From Planctomycetaceae bacterium (lineage in GTDB: Bacteria; Planctomycetota; Planctomycetia; Planctomycetales; Planctomycetaceae), in contig JACKHO010000002.1 in assembly GCA_020638955.1 (NCBI GenBank), forward strand, positions 806,001-870,000: DNA of 64,000 nucleotides. Direction: 5' to 3'. The notes under the pieces were generated by a model. That model saw only the letters and a program-made list of their open reading frames with translations, searched no databases and was not told where the DNA came from. How positions within the stretch are numbered: position 1 is the first letter of the stretch; every line of letters starts with the position of its first letter. Below, one piece after another: positions 27,440 to 36,640 of this stretch. The translations under genes were made by a program, and so were the position numbers.

Positions 27440-30238
27440 CTATCGATAGCGGAAATCCACGCTTCCCACAACGGCCTGCACGGCACGGCTCCACGCAGAT
27501 TGAGCGTCGGCTCCTTGCAGCTTTTCGCTGTCGAGAAACTCGAGCAGCAGCGACCGTTCTGTCGGGGTGGGATAACGTGTCAGCGTGGCGAGGTACAGTT
27601 CGTCAATGCGCTGTTCATCAGAGAGTTCGAGGGCCAGTAGCTTCTGAGCCGCGTGGGTTGTGCGTTCCTGCACAAACGGGCTGTTCAGCAGAAAGAGTGC
27701 CTGCGTGGAGAGGGTACTCGTATTCCGTCGTCCCAACGACATATTGGGATTCGGAAAATCGAAGACCTCGAACAACGCAGGCAATTGATTACGGAACGTC
27801 GGCAGGTAAACCGCTCGCGTGCCGACGTCGAACTGGTAACCGTATTCTGAGGAAGTGCCCGCACGAACCGAGTTCTCAACCGGCTCATCCTGCAATTCAC
27901 CACTGACTGTCAGCAGTGCATCGTACAGACATTCCGCATCGAGACGATGCAGGTTCTGCGAAGCCAGCAGTCGATTGTCAGGATCGCTGTCGTGCATCGC
28001 ACGGTCGGCCCGCAGTTGGTACGTGTGCGTCAGCACCAGTCGTCGGATGAGGCGCTTGGTTGACCATCCGTCCGCAATGAAGTCGAGTGCAAGTTGGTCT
28101 AAAAGTTCAGGGTGCGTGGGTCGCTCTCCGGGAGTACCAAAGTTGTCGACCGTCCGCACCAGTCCGGCACCGAACAGTTTGCTCCAGACGCGGTTCACAT
28201 ACACTCGGGCGGTCAAGGGGTTTTCTGGACTCGCAATCCACTCGGCCAGTTCCATCCGGCCACTCGATTTCGGCGAGAACTCCGGCGGTTCGCTTGTCAT
28301 GGCCACGGCGAGGAATCCGCGGGGTACATTTTCCGCGGGGTTCTTCAGGTTGCCGCGAATGAGCAGCGGCCAGTCAGCAATGGTTTCGTAATCCTGTACG
28401 GACAATAGCTGCGGAACCTGAGGGCTTTTCTTATTGTGCTTCTTCAAGGCCTCTTCCGCTTCGGCCAGTTCCGCAGCCACACGCTCGCGCTTCTCTTTGG
28501 CGGCCAGTCGTGCGGCAGCTTCATCATCTTCGCCGACTTCCTTCGCTGGTGCGAACAGGATGGCATCGGAAATTACGACGCCCGATTCTTTACCGACTCC
28601 AGAAATCGTGACCTTCGCTTCTTCCCCGAACTGGAATTCCCCAACGGAGACATACCCGAAACCTGGTTCAATGCGTTGATCGATTCGAACCTCCGACTGG
28701 CCTTCGGCATGATCAACAATAATCAGTGTGTTCGGGCAACGGTTCGCGCCGGGTGTGTATCCAATGAACAATTCGTACTTGCCGGGCGTTAACTTACTCG
28801 AATAGACGGCGAAGTCTTCGGGCGTAGACGCATGCCGATACCCCCGACCAATGAACGGTTTCACCGACGTACTTTCTGTCCATACTCCAGTGTGCTGGGC
28901 CTCGTCGTCGTCCACGACAATTCCGTCAGGCTTAAACGAATTCTTGGAATTCTTGCCGAGTCGATCCAACTCCTGCTTCAGCGCGGCGACGTGCTGTTCG
29001 AGTTCCTTCGCTTCTCGCTGGTGCTCTTCAACTTTGCGTTGTTCCTCTATCTCCAGAGGGAGTGGGCGCTTCACCCAGGTCGACACGTTGCCGTCGATAA
29101 GTGTTTGCGTGTTTCGAAAAATGCTGGCCAGGGCGTAGTAGTCCGATTGCGGGACAGGATCGAATTTGTGGTCATGACAGCGAGCACAGCCGAGTGTCAT
29201 TCCGAGAAACGCACGGCCCGTCGTGTCAATTTGCTCATCAATGACGTCCATTTGGAGTTGCTTCTTATCCTGCAACTCATAATTCGTGGGACCGAGCGTG
29301 AGAAACGCTGTCGCCGTAATTTGCTCGCGACGCTGCTGCACTGATTGTGCCTCCAGCAAATCACCCGCGATTTGCTCCATGATGAATTCCTGGAACGGCT
29401 TGTCGTTGTTGAACGCATCAATGACGTAATTTCGATAACGCCATGACTCCCCGTACAACAGCGAGCGACCGCCGCCAGTTGAATCGGAGTAGCGGGCCAC
29501 GTCCAGCCAGTGCCGTCCCCAACGTTCACCAAAATGGGGAGATGCCAGCAGGTCGTCGACGACTCGTTCGACAGCATTGTCTGACGTGTCGGACAGGAAC
29601 GCGCGGACTTCGTCAGGCGTGGGAGGCAGGCCAATCAAATCGAAATACAGTCGCCGCAAGAGTTCGACGCGGGAACTCTCGTCAACCGGTGCCAGGCCAG
29701 CGGCTTCAAGCTTTGCCAGAATGAATTGATCAACGGCATCGCGCGGCCAGGCCTTGTCGTTCACAGCGGGTGGGTCTGACGCCCTAAGTGGCTGGAACGA
29801 CCAGAACTGCCGTCCCGCTTCGATGTCGATGTGATGCCCCACCACCTTTACTGGTTCATCTGGCCGAGGATCAACTGCCCCTGCTTCAATCCAACTCACG
29901 AAATCGGCAATGACTGAATCAGGTAGCTTCCCCTTGGGCGGCATTTCAAAGGACTCGTGCCGCAGTGCATCGATGATAAGGCTTTCGCCAATGTTGCCCG
30001 GCACGACCGAGGGGCCGGAATCACCTCCGGTCAGCAGTCCGGACGGACGATCAACAAACAATCCGCCGCGTACCTGCTTGGAGTCTGCCGAGTGGCATTC
30101 ATAACAATGCTCAACCAGCACAGGCCGAATGCGTTTTTCAAAGAATTGCGTGGCATCGGCGGCGTCTGTCGGTTGCTCTTGGGCAGACAGACCTTTGACG
30201 CAGCAGAACAGGCAAATGAGCCAAATAACGTATCGCAT
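27440..30238 (-). CDS. PSCyt1-DUF1549-DUF1553 planctomycete cytochrome-like surface protein
   Basis: A 932-residue exported protein of a type almost restricted to Planctomycetota and relatives. A signal peptide is followed by a PSCyt1 domain with one haem c motif, CYECH at 45-49. DUF1549 comes next (LRRLYFDLIGLPPTPDEVRA, then CARCHDHKFDPVPQSDYY). A middle region contains a short coiled coil and a carbohydrate-binding-like beta domain (about 430-560). DUF1553 is C-terminal (LAEWIASPENPLTARVYVNR, VLTHTYQL, NMSLGRRNTSTLSTQALFLL). The biochemical role is not established; genomic surveys link these proteins to polysaccharide breakdown. It is followed closely by the esterase-like gene. Confidence 0.92.
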   Translation of the reverse strand: MRYVIWLICLFCCVKGLSAQEQPTDAADATQFFEKRIRPVLVEHCYECHSADSKQVRGGLFVDRPSGLLTGGDSGPSVVPGNIGESLIIDALRHESFEMPPKGKLPDSVIADFVSWIEAGAVDPRPDEPVKVVGHHIDIEAGRQFWSFQPLRASDPPAVNDKAWPRDAVDQFILAKLEAAGLAPVDESSRVELLRRLYFDLIGLPPTPDEVRAFLSDTSDNAVERVVDDLLASPHFGERWGRHWLDVARYSDSTGGGRSLLYGESWRYRNYVIDAFNNDKPFQEFIMEQIAGDLLEAQSVQQRREQITATAFLTLGPTNYELQDKKQLQMDVIDEQIDTTGRAFLGMTLGCARCHDHKFDPVPQSDYYALASIFRNTQTLIDGNVSTWVKRPLPLEIEEQRKVEEHQREAKELEQHVAALKQELDRLGKNSKNSFKPDGIVVDDDEAQHTGVWTESTSVKPFIGRGYRHASTPEDFAVYSSKLTPGKYELFIGYTPGANRCPNTLIIVDHAEGQSEVRIDQRIEPGFGYVSVGEFQFGEEAKVTISGVGKESGVVISDAILFAPAKEVGEDDEAAARLAAKEKRERVAAELAEAEEALKKHNKKSPQVPQLLSVQDYETIADWPLLIRGNLKNPAENVPRGFLAVAMTSEPPEFSPKSSGRMELAEWIASPENPLTARVYVNRVWSKLFGAGLVRTVDNFGTPGERPTHPELLDQLALDFIADGWSTKRLIRRLVLTHTYQLRADRAMHDSDPDNRLLASQNLHRLDAECLYDALLTVSGELQDEPVENSVRAGTSSEYGYQFDVGTRAVYLPTFRNQLPALFEVFDFPNPNMSLGRRNTSTLSTQALFLLNSPFVQERTTHAAQKLLALELSDEQRIDELYLATLTRYPTPTERSLLLEFLDSEKLQGADAQSAWSRAVQAVVGSVDFRYR

Positions 30239-30511
30239 GGTTCTCCGGTCGGTAAATCATGGAAGCGACCAGACCAAGCGTATCTCACCGCACGGCCACT
30301 GGCAACGTGAGGCCGGTCGCATAGCTCTGGAAGTTATGACTGATGGTCGGCCCTCGGTACGAGTTTCAGATGTACTCTGTCGTCCTTTACCTTTGAGGAG
30401 CCCCATCAACTCCGTTCCGAATTTGTCGTGATATCCTCACTCGCGGTACGCCTTATACTGATGTACCGTAACACCCAATGTGGCCCGAATTGCGATTGCA
30501 GGGAATCTTCC

Positions 30512-31171
30512 ATGTCTGAACTGCCCGAAACATCGCGTCGACCGGTTGGGAGTCGTAACACCGGTTGGGCCGCCGCAATTGCTGGTTGGCTGGCCCGTCG
30601 TGGCGTGCGGCCTAATACGATTTCGCTGATGAGCGTCGTTTTTGGCGCGCTGGCTGGAGGCTGTCTCGTTCTGGCTGGGCGGCAAGATGCAGCTCTTACG
30701 CGTATAGGCTGCCTGCTGGGGGCTGCGGCGAGTATTCAGCTGCGACTGCTCTGCAATTTATTTGACGGCATGGTAGCGGTTGAGCACGGAATGAAATCCA
30801 AGTCGGGGGAAATCTTTAACGAATTGCCCGACCGGTTCGCTGATTTGTTCATTCTGCTGGGGGCGGGATTCGTGGACGACCTGGCTTGGTCCGTGCAGCT
30901 CGGCTGGTGTGCCGCGACGCTGGCTGTGTTGACGGCCTACGTGCGGGCTCTCGGGGCATCGGCTGGTGCGGGGCAGCATTTTCTTGGTCCCATGGCAAAA
31001 CAGCATCGAATGGCCGCCATGACAATTTGCTGCCTGCTCGGTATCGTCTCAGCGGCAAGTGCCTGGAACTTGCCCATTATGAGTTGGGGATTGGGGCTCA
31101 TTATCATCGGCTGTCTCATCACCGTTGCTCGTCGCACGGTTCGCATTGTTCGCACTCTGGAATCAGCATGA
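30512..31171 (+). CDS. CDP-alcohol phosphatidyltransferase family protein with variant active site
   Basis: An integral membrane enzyme (219 residues, about six helices) that should join a CDP-activated lipid to an alcohol. The canonical motif DGxxAR(x8)Gx3Dx3D is present but altered: Asp85-Gly86 and Ala89 are kept, the Arg position is Val90, Gly99 is kept, the third acidic position is Asn103, and the last is Asp107 (read from LFDGMVAVEHG and EIFNELPDRFAD). This variant pattern probably marks a subfamily rather than an inactive protein. I use the ATG at 30512; the frame opens at 30428. It overlaps the acyltransferase by four bases (ATGA). Confidence 0.82.
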   Translation: MSELPETSRRPVGSRNTGWAAAIAGWLARRGVRPNTISLMSVVFGALAGGCLVLAGRQDAALTRIGCLLGAAASIQLRLLCNLFDGMVAVEHGMKSKSGEIFNELPDRFADLFILLGAGFVDDLAWSVQLGWCAATLAVLTAYVRALGASAGAGQHFLGPMAKQHRMAAMTICCLLGIVSAASAWNLPIMSWGLGLIIIGCLITVARRTVRIVRTLESA

Positions 31172-31770
31172 TCAATTCGACCCTCGCAGGATTGTTTCGA
31201 CTGATGACTGGTGCCCAGCCTCGCTGGCAGGGATGCGAGCCGAATTTGAATCGCCGCATTTACTTTGCCAATCATTGCAGCAATTTGGACGGTCCAACCA
31301 TTTGGGCGACATTGCCGCCGGAACTGCGAAAACGAACTCGGGCTGTGGCCGCACGCGACTACTGGACGGCCGGCCCCATTCGCCGCTACTTCGCCCAGCG
31401 AGTATTTAACACCGTACTCATTGAACGCCGGAAGCCGACGCGGAACGACAATCCCATCGACGACATGGTGAATGCGATGGAAGACGGCAGTTCACTTATT
31501 CTGTTTCCCGAAGGGGGACGCCATCCCGGGCCTGATCCGGTGGAATTTAAGTCGGGTCTGTATCACCTGGCGAAGCGCGTTCCCGAGGCGGAACTCGTTC
31601 CCGTCCTGCTGGACAATTTGAACCGTGTCCTGCCGAAAGGAGAATTATTGCCCGTTCCGTTGATTTGCAGCGTGACATTCGGCGAGCCAATTCGCCTTGA
31701 AGAGAACGAGCACCGCAATGATTTTCTCGCAAGAGCTCGCGCAGCAGTCATTGATTTGCGAGACAACTGA
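31168..31770 (+). CDS. 1-acyl-sn-glycerol-3-phosphate acyltransferase family protein (PlsC-like)
   Basis: Acyltransferase of the LPLAT family acting on phospholipid precursors at the membrane. The catalytic block is NHCSNLDGP, with His36 and Asp41 in the H-x4-D arrangement, and the second block is FPEGGRHP at 113-120 (FPEGTR in most members). With 200 residues it is short and has no clear membrane helix. The ATG at 31168 overlaps the preceding stop (ATGA), so it is translationally coupled to the CDP-alcohol phosphatidyltransferase. The exact acyl acceptor cannot be read. Confidence 0.85.
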   Translation: MINSTLAGLFRLMTGAQPRWQGCEPNLNRRIYFANHCSNLDGPTIWATLPPELRKRTRAVAARDYWTAGPIRRYFAQRVFNTVLIERRKPTRNDNPIDDMVNAMEDGSSLILFPEGGRHPGPDPVEFKSGLYHLAKRVPEAELVPVLLDNLNRVLPKGELLPVPLICSVTFGEPIRLEENEHRNDFLARARAAVIDLRDN

Positions 31771-31814
31771 GTTTCGCACCGCGTCATCGGCATTGCATCC
31801 AACAGGACACCATC

Positions 31815-32759
31815 ATGAAGGTCGACAATGAACTGCTGTGGCTGACCGGCGTGGTCGTTGGCCTGTTGGGCATTTCGTCACTGGTCGGCTGGATCATGTC
31901 GCGGCAGGAATTAAGCGATTCCGCCCGACGCACCGTTGAAAACTTGAATGAACGAACGCGGGCCTGGTGGGTGATGACCGCCGTCTTCGCTCTGGCACTC
32001 GCAACCGGTGGCATTGGTTCCGTGGTGCTGTTTGCCTTCTCATCGTTCCTCGCACTTCGAGAATTTCTCACGCTTACGCCAACCCGGGCAGGTGATCATC
32101 GTACCATGTTCTGGGCCTTCTTTGTTGTCTGCCCCATGCAATACGTGTTGCTTTGGTTCGAATGGTACCCCGTATTCGTGATTTTCATTCCGGTATACGT
32201 TTTCCTGTTCCTGCCCATTCGCAGTGCGGCTGCTGGTGAAACGGAGAACTTTCTGGAGCGGACCGCCAAAATTCAGTGGGGAGTCATGATTTGTGTCTAC
32301 TGTTTGAGCCACGCTCCGGCACTGCTGACATTGCTGAAAATCCCCGGCTATGAACACGAAAATGGGAAGCTGCTGTACTACTTTGTGCTGATTTGCGAAC
32401 TCAGCGACGTCATGCAGTACGTGTTCGGAAAGCTGTTCGGGCGGCATCAAGTGGCGCCGACCGTGAGTCCTGGAAAAACGTGGGAGGGGCTCATTGGTGG
32501 TGTGGCCGCGACCGTGGCAATCGGTGCGGGGCTCTGGTGGGCTACTCCCTTCACGCCGTGGCAATCGGCTGGAATGTCGCTGCTGACTTGCCTGATGGGA
32601 TTCGGTGGCGGCCTCGTGATGTCGGCCATCAAGCGAGACCGTGGCGTCAAAGACTGGGGCACGACCATTAAAGGACACGGCGGCATGCTCGACCGCCTCG
32701 ACTCCCTCTGCTTCGCCGCCCCGATCTTCTTTCATGTGACTCGATACTACTTCGCGTGA
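31815..32759 (+). CDS. Phosphatidate cytidylyltransferase (CdsA-like)
   Basis: Makes CDP-diacylglycerol from phosphatidate and CTP. It is polytopic (about eight helices, 314 residues) and carries the CDS signature near the C-terminus: SAIKRDRGVKDWG then KGHGGMLDRLDSL. SPGKTWEGLIGG is a second conserved block. It resembles the YnbB-type subgroup rather than housekeeping CdsA, judging by the N-terminal helices and ALREFLTL. It lies 44 bases after the acyltransferase and completes a cassette that could supply and use CDP-diacylglycerol locally. Confidence 0.88.
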   Translation: MKVDNELLWLTGVVVGLLGISSLVGWIMSRQELSDSARRTVENLNERTRAWWVMTAVFALALATGGIGSVVLFAFSSFLALREFLTLTPTRAGDHRTMFWAFFVVCPMQYVLLWFEWYPVFVIFIPVYVFLFLPIRSAAAGETENFLERTAKIQWGVMICVYCLSHAPALLTLLKIPGYEHENGKLLYYFVLICELSDVMQYVFGKLFGRHQVAPTVSPGKTWEGLIGGVAATVAIGAGLWWATPFTPWQSAGMSLLTCLMGFGGGLVMSAIKRDRGVKDWGTTIKGHGGMLDRLDSLCFAAPIFFHVTRYYFA

Positions 32760-32817
32760 CGTCGGTCCGGGTCTGCAACGTATGTCTGGGTTACGAGATT
32801 TGATCGAAGGTGGCATG

Positions 32818-32900
32818 ACCAGGACCCCAATGCATGCATGATGATGCTTAAACGAAACAAACGTGTTGACAAAGTGATGCGTTCTTAAGCAGGTCCTGGT
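32818..32900 (+). repeat. Imperfect long inverted repeat before the Tad-type genes
   Basis: The right arm, 32885-32900, pairs with two left segments: 32818-32826 (9 bp) and 32845-32851 (7 bp), leaving an 18-base bulge on the left. A TTGACA lies in the loop at 32866-32871 but has no good -10 box at 17 bases. The structure sits about 100 bases upstream of the gene at 33003 and could be a leader or attenuator. Confidence 0.45.
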
Positions 32901-33002
32901 TGGATCCCACCAGAATCTGGAATTTCTTGAGAATTCTTCCAGCAAGTCATTTGCAAGGACTTAGGTTAAGAGTGCTGGCCTGCATCTTTAGGGACTTACT
33001 CC

Positions 33003-33767
33003 ATGCGCTCCTGGAGCAAAACTATCCGCGTGTGTTGCATTGCATTCGCCGTTGCCATGTATTGGCCTCCATCGGCTTGGGCCGAAGGCGAAGGTGACCC
33101 CATTTGGAAGGTCGAAGTCGACTGGGAAATTCGGGTTATGAATCCCCATGCTGAGACTTCGTCACCGCAAATCTCGCTGATCATCTCGGCGTTTCCCCAC
33201 CTCGATTCGTGGTATGGCGAAATCATTGTCAACAGCTGTCAGTACTCTGGCGGTGCCTATGACGGCGGAATTTCCACTCGCCTCTGGAATGGATTGTCAC
33301 CCAGTACGGCGACCTATAGCCGAGTCGACCAACCGATTGTCCTCGATGACGTCATTCTGCTGACGCAAATGTTCAGCATTGAAGAGTCGACCAGTACGCC
33401 GGGCACTACTGTTCTGTGGTCAAAACACAAAGCATCCTCGTCTTCGACTTGGGGATCTGTTCTGCAGTTCGGCGGGGGGATGGGAAATTCTCCGTTGGCG
33501 AACCTGAACAACTTCGATTTGCAGGTGACTTACAACGAGAGTGGGGTCAACGTCGGAAGAAATCGTGTCGAACGAATTCGAGTCAACAAAGTCAGACTGT
33601 ACCACGCGTCGGGCGAAATCACTGAAACCAGCCCAAGTTATGAAATCCACAACGGGCTCATTGGCGACACGGCTTCCTTTCGCACGCTCAACAGCGATGG
33701 CACGTACTCAACGGTTCCAGTCGACTCAAAGACAAGTGACTCCGTGGAATTCAATACGGGCTTCTAA
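33003..33767 (+). CDS. Secreted protein of unknown function, Tad-type gene group
   Basis: I do not recognise this 254-residue protein. It has a signal peptide (VCCIAFAVAMYWPPSAWAEG) and the rest looks beta-rich, with many Ser, Thr, Asn and Gly and few cysteines. The last base of its stop is the first base of the next gene's ATG (TAATG), so it is coupled to a TadG-like gene and is probably an exported or surface component of the same system. Its ATG has no strong ribosome binding site. Structural prediction rather than sequence search would be more informative. Confidence 0.6.
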   Translation: MRSWSKTIRVCCIAFAVAMYWPPSAWAEGEGDPIWKVEVDWEIRVMNPHAETSSPQISLIISAFPHLDSWYGEIIVNSCQYSGGAYDGGISTRLWNGLSPSTATYSRVDQPIVLDDVILLTQMFSIEESTSTPGTTVLWSKHKASSSSTWGSVLQFGGGMGNSPLANLNNFDLQVTYNESGVNVGRNRVERIRVNKVRLYHASGEITETSPSYEIHNGLIGDTASFRTLNSDGTYSTVPVDSKTSDSVEFNTGF

Positions 33768-34933
33768 TGCAAACGACTCATTCCAACAAAGCGATTGACT
33801 CGCGGCGCGGCATTATTGTCGTGGCGGCAGCCATACTCCTGGTTATTGTGCTGGTATTTGCGGCGATGGCCATTGACGTCGGTTACATCACGGCCACGAA
33901 GGCACAAATGCAAAATGCCGCCGATGCAGGCGCCTTAGTCGCGGCGAAGGAAATCGGCAAAACGCTGACTTTGGAGGGGCCAACTACCAGCGAAATGGCG
34001 ACGAACGAACAGAATGCCCGGATGAAAGCCGCTGAAATTGTGGCCCTCAACCCCAATGCTAATCATCAGTCAACAGTCATCAATGCGGCCACCGACATCG
34101 AATTCGGGGCGGCTCACTGGAATGCATCGACCAACTCCTGGAACATGACTTGGGGAACTCCGCCCTACAATATCGCTCGAGTAACGCTCCGTCGCTCCCA
34201 AGCCAACAACACAGCATTACCCCTATTTTTTGCTCCTATACTCGGACGAGAGTCGACAGACCTCACCGTTACGGCGACTGCGGCAGTGCTACCGACCGCT
34301 GGTTATCGAGTAAAAGTTGGTTCCAATGGAAAGGTCCCGATTCTGCCTTTCGCGGTCGACATCGACCGCTGGTCATTATGCCTTGAAGGGACGGGACTCG
34401 ATCAATATCGCTATTCAAAGGCCACCAAGACGGTCAGCGCTATTGGTGATGGCGTTACCGAAATCAACATTTTCCCAATTCGTGACGGATCGCTCCCTGC
34501 TGGCAACTCCGGAACGGTCAACCTGGGCGATCCCAACAACAGCACAGCAGACATTTCGCGTCAAATTGTTGAAGGACTGAACGCGACCGATCTCTCGTTT
34601 TTCGGTGGCGAGATTTCAACAGCAGATGGTCCAATCAATGTCACAGGCGACCCAGGAATTAGCGCTTCGTTCGAGGATGACCTTCGGTCCATTATCGGTC
34701 AAACCCGTGCCATTCCGATCTACGAGTACGTAGACGGTCAGGGAGCCAACACACAGTATCGCATTGTGAAGTTTGTCGGCTGCCGCATTATGGCAGTGAA
34801 GCTCACAGGACCGCTGACAGAGAAGCACCTCATTGTCCAGCCCATCACGGCAAGCATCTCGACAGGTGTCCGTACCAGAGAATGGGTCTACACGCCTGAT
34901 TCCGTACTCGCCCCTCCAGTTCTCATCGACTAG
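33767..34933 (+). CDS. TadG-like pilus assembly protein
   Basis: A 388-residue protein with one N-terminal transmembrane helix (about 17-38, IIVVAAAILLVIVLVFAAMA) directly followed by the Tad motif DVGYITATKAQMQNAADAG, characteristic of TadG-related proteins. The remainder is exported and beta-rich. In other bacteria TadG associates with Tad/Flp pili or other type IV-like secretion machinery. The start overlaps the preceding stop by one base, and the TadE-like gene follows after 4 bases. No Tad ATPase or Flp pilin gene is in the window. Confidence 0.85.
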   Translation: MQTTHSNKAIDSRRGIIVVAAAILLVIVLVFAAMAIDVGYITATKAQMQNAADAGALVAAKEIGKTLTLEGPTTSEMATNEQNARMKAAEIVALNPNANHQSTVINAATDIEFGAAHWNASTNSWNMTWGTPPYNIARVTLRRSQANNTALPLFFAPILGRESTDLTVTATAAVLPTAGYRVKVGSNGKVPILPFAVDIDRWSLCLEGTGLDQYRYSKATKTVSAIGDGVTEINIFPIRDGSLPAGNSGTVNLGDPNNSTADISRQIVEGLNATDLSFFGGEISTADGPINVTGDPGISASFEDDLRSIIGQTRAIPIYEYVDGQGANTQYRIVKFVGCRIMAVKLTGPLTEKHLIVQPITASISTGVRTREWVYTPDSVLAPPVLID

Positions 34934-34937
34934 CACC

Positions 34938-35399
34938 ATGTTTAAGAAACTTAAGGCAGACAAAAAACGGCACGATTCTGGTCGCAAAGGCGCGGCACTC
35001 GTCGAGGCTGCGCTGGTGCTCCCCGTCTTCTTCCTGGTCATTATGGGTGTCGTGGAATTCGGACGGGCCCTGACAGTTTCGCAGCTTGTCACAAACGCAG
35101 CCCGGGAAGGTGCGAGGCGATCGGTCCTGGATGGAGCGACAAACACCGATGTGGAAACCTACGTCCGCGACATTCTGTCCGATCCCCTTCACATCACCAA
35201 TACTGACGTCATTGCAGTGACCATTACCATTACACCAGCGACCGGCAACACCACAACTGGTGACAATCTGGCCGACGCGCAAATGGACGACCAGATTAAA
35301 GTGGAAGTGTCAGTCCCTTACAACGAAGTCGCTCTGGCTGCAGGTCACTGGATGAATGGAAAGAACATTTCGGGTGAATCGACCATGCGACGCGAATAG
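34938..35399 (+). CDS. TadE-like pseudopilin
   Basis: A 153-residue protein with the TadE signature at the N-terminus: GRKGAALVEAALVLPVFFL, whose glutamate is that of the pseudopilin-like domain, then IMGVVEFGRAL. A single transmembrane helix is followed by an exported domain containing TNAAREGARR. TadE proteins are minor pseudopilins of Tad systems. The ATG at 34938 is chosen because the frame upstream lies inside the TadG-like gene. It is the last gene of the three-gene group; a minus-strand gene follows convergently. Confidence 0.85.
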   Translation: MFKKLKADKKRHDSGRKGAALVEAALVLPVFFLVIMGVVEFGRALTVSQLVTNAAREGARRSVLDGATNTDVETYVRDILSDPLHITNTDVIAVTITITPATGNTTTGDNLADAQMDDQIKVEVSVPYNEVALAAGHWMNGKNISGESTMRRE

Positions 35400-35409
35400 C
35401 GAAACAGGG

Positions 35410-36204
35410 TTACTTACCCACGCTCGACTCAGCCGCCGCTTCCATGATGATTTCTTTTTCTTTGCTTGTAATGACACCCGCCTTTTTCAGCGCGTTCGTC
35501 AGTTTGGCGACCTGCCGCACGAAATCTCCGTGACTCGTGGCATTGGCGGCCAACTCGCTCAACAGCTCAGACAGACTTTGACCATTGCTCTCGACGTCAC
35601 GGACTCCGGTGTCGATGCCGTCAATCATGACGTTGGGGGGGCCAAATCCCGTGAGCGTGTAAATCGCATAGTTGAACTCCTGCGTTAGGTGATTCTTTTC
35701 TTCGATGTACACATACGTCGATTCTTCTGCCAAAGGATTCCACTCCGTCAGCTCGGCAATGCCATCACCAATGCGCGTGGTGTCGGTACTGCGAATTTGC
35801 ACGAGTTTTCGAAACACGCCGTTATCCGAAAAGCAGGCCAGCTTGGCATCGAAAAGTGATCCTCCCAGGTACACTGGTAAATCGGCGACGCCTGCAAACG
35901 TGGAACCACCATCTGTCGCCGTCCCCGCCAGGTAACCACTGGATGTTTCCACGTCGATAGTGAACCGTTCGCCTGTCCACTCCGCATACTGTCCAATGGC
36001 ATCGGGCTCGGTGTAGTTCAGCATGTAGCTGGGGCTCACCGCAAAATCGAGAGTTCCCGTCCCGGAGATGGAGTCACCAAACAGACTGGCATTGGATGTC
36101 TCCACGAGCGTGCCGGTGAACACAAATTCCTCCAACTGAGCATGGGCCTTTGGAGCAGATAAGAGTAACGCTGTGAGAACACAGACTGACGTGGCGACTT
36201 TCAT
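35410..36204 (-). CDS. Secreted protein of unknown function
   Basis: Unrecognised 264-residue protein with a signal peptide (KVATSVCVLTALLLSAPKAHAQ). The mature part begins with beta-rich sequence (FVFTGTLVETSN, SGTGTLDFAVSPSYM) like planctomycete extracellular proteins with PEP-CTERM-type folds, but no sorting signal is seen. The C-terminus is helical and charged (ELAANATSHGDFVRQVAKL and KKAGVITSKEKEIIMEAAAE). The ATG at 36204 is chosen for the signal peptide, with GAGAAAA upstream. It is convergent with the TadE-like gene, 10 bases apart. Confidence 0.6.
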   Translation of the reverse strand: MKVATSVCVLTALLLSAPKAHAQLEEFVFTGTLVETSNASLFGDSISGTGTLDFAVSPSYMLNYTEPDAIGQYAEWTGERFTIDVETSSGYLAGTATDGGSTFAGVADLPVYLGGSLFDAKLACFSDNGVFRKLVQIRSTDTTRIGDGIAELTEWNPLAEESTYVYIEEKNHLTQEFNYAIYTLTGFGPPNVMIDGIDTGVRDVESNGQSLSELLSELAANATSHGDFVRQVAKLTNALKKAGVITSKEKEIIMEAAAESSVGK

Positions 36205-36640
36205 GATTTTCTCAGCAGGCCAGCAAGTTGGTTGAATGAATGACGAGCGAATGATCGTGTCGCCTGAATACGCGCGGATAGATGATGTAATGCGCAAATT
36301 CGCAATGTTGCGACATCAGTGTTGAACTTGTCGACTTGTTTCCACTCGTCAACGTGCGACGAAGTTGTCCCTTACCAATGGCACGAGAAACTCCAAGTTG
36401 CGGTGTTCATGCCATAGTGGGCCGAGTGATGAGAAAGGTCCGTGAACGCCTTTCCAATGGACTCCCAGAGACCCAAAACGAAACACTTGCGGCACTCTAG
36501 GGCACACCTCCTTGAAACGCGTGATCCAAAATGATACTCTCCAGCTGGGTGCGGATGGAGCTCGAGGCGTACCTCCAATCAGGTGCATGTCGAGATCCGC
36601 AACCACTGGCAATCCCCCAAGAACGCAAAGCGAGGCTTCT
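36205..36640 (+). other. Divergent intergenic region
   Basis: A 436-base divergent gap between the secreted protein (minus strand) and the phosphoesterase (plus strand). The phosphoesterase frame is open from 36512, but that stretch has no domain similarity. No RNA gene, repeat or terminator was seen; promoters for both genes should lie here. Confidence 0.45.

Noticed and set aside
32866..32900. TTGACA promoter for the Tad-type genes
   Set aside because: A perfect -35 hexamer is present but nothing like TATAAT lies at 16-18 bases; the position is within an inverted repeat loop.
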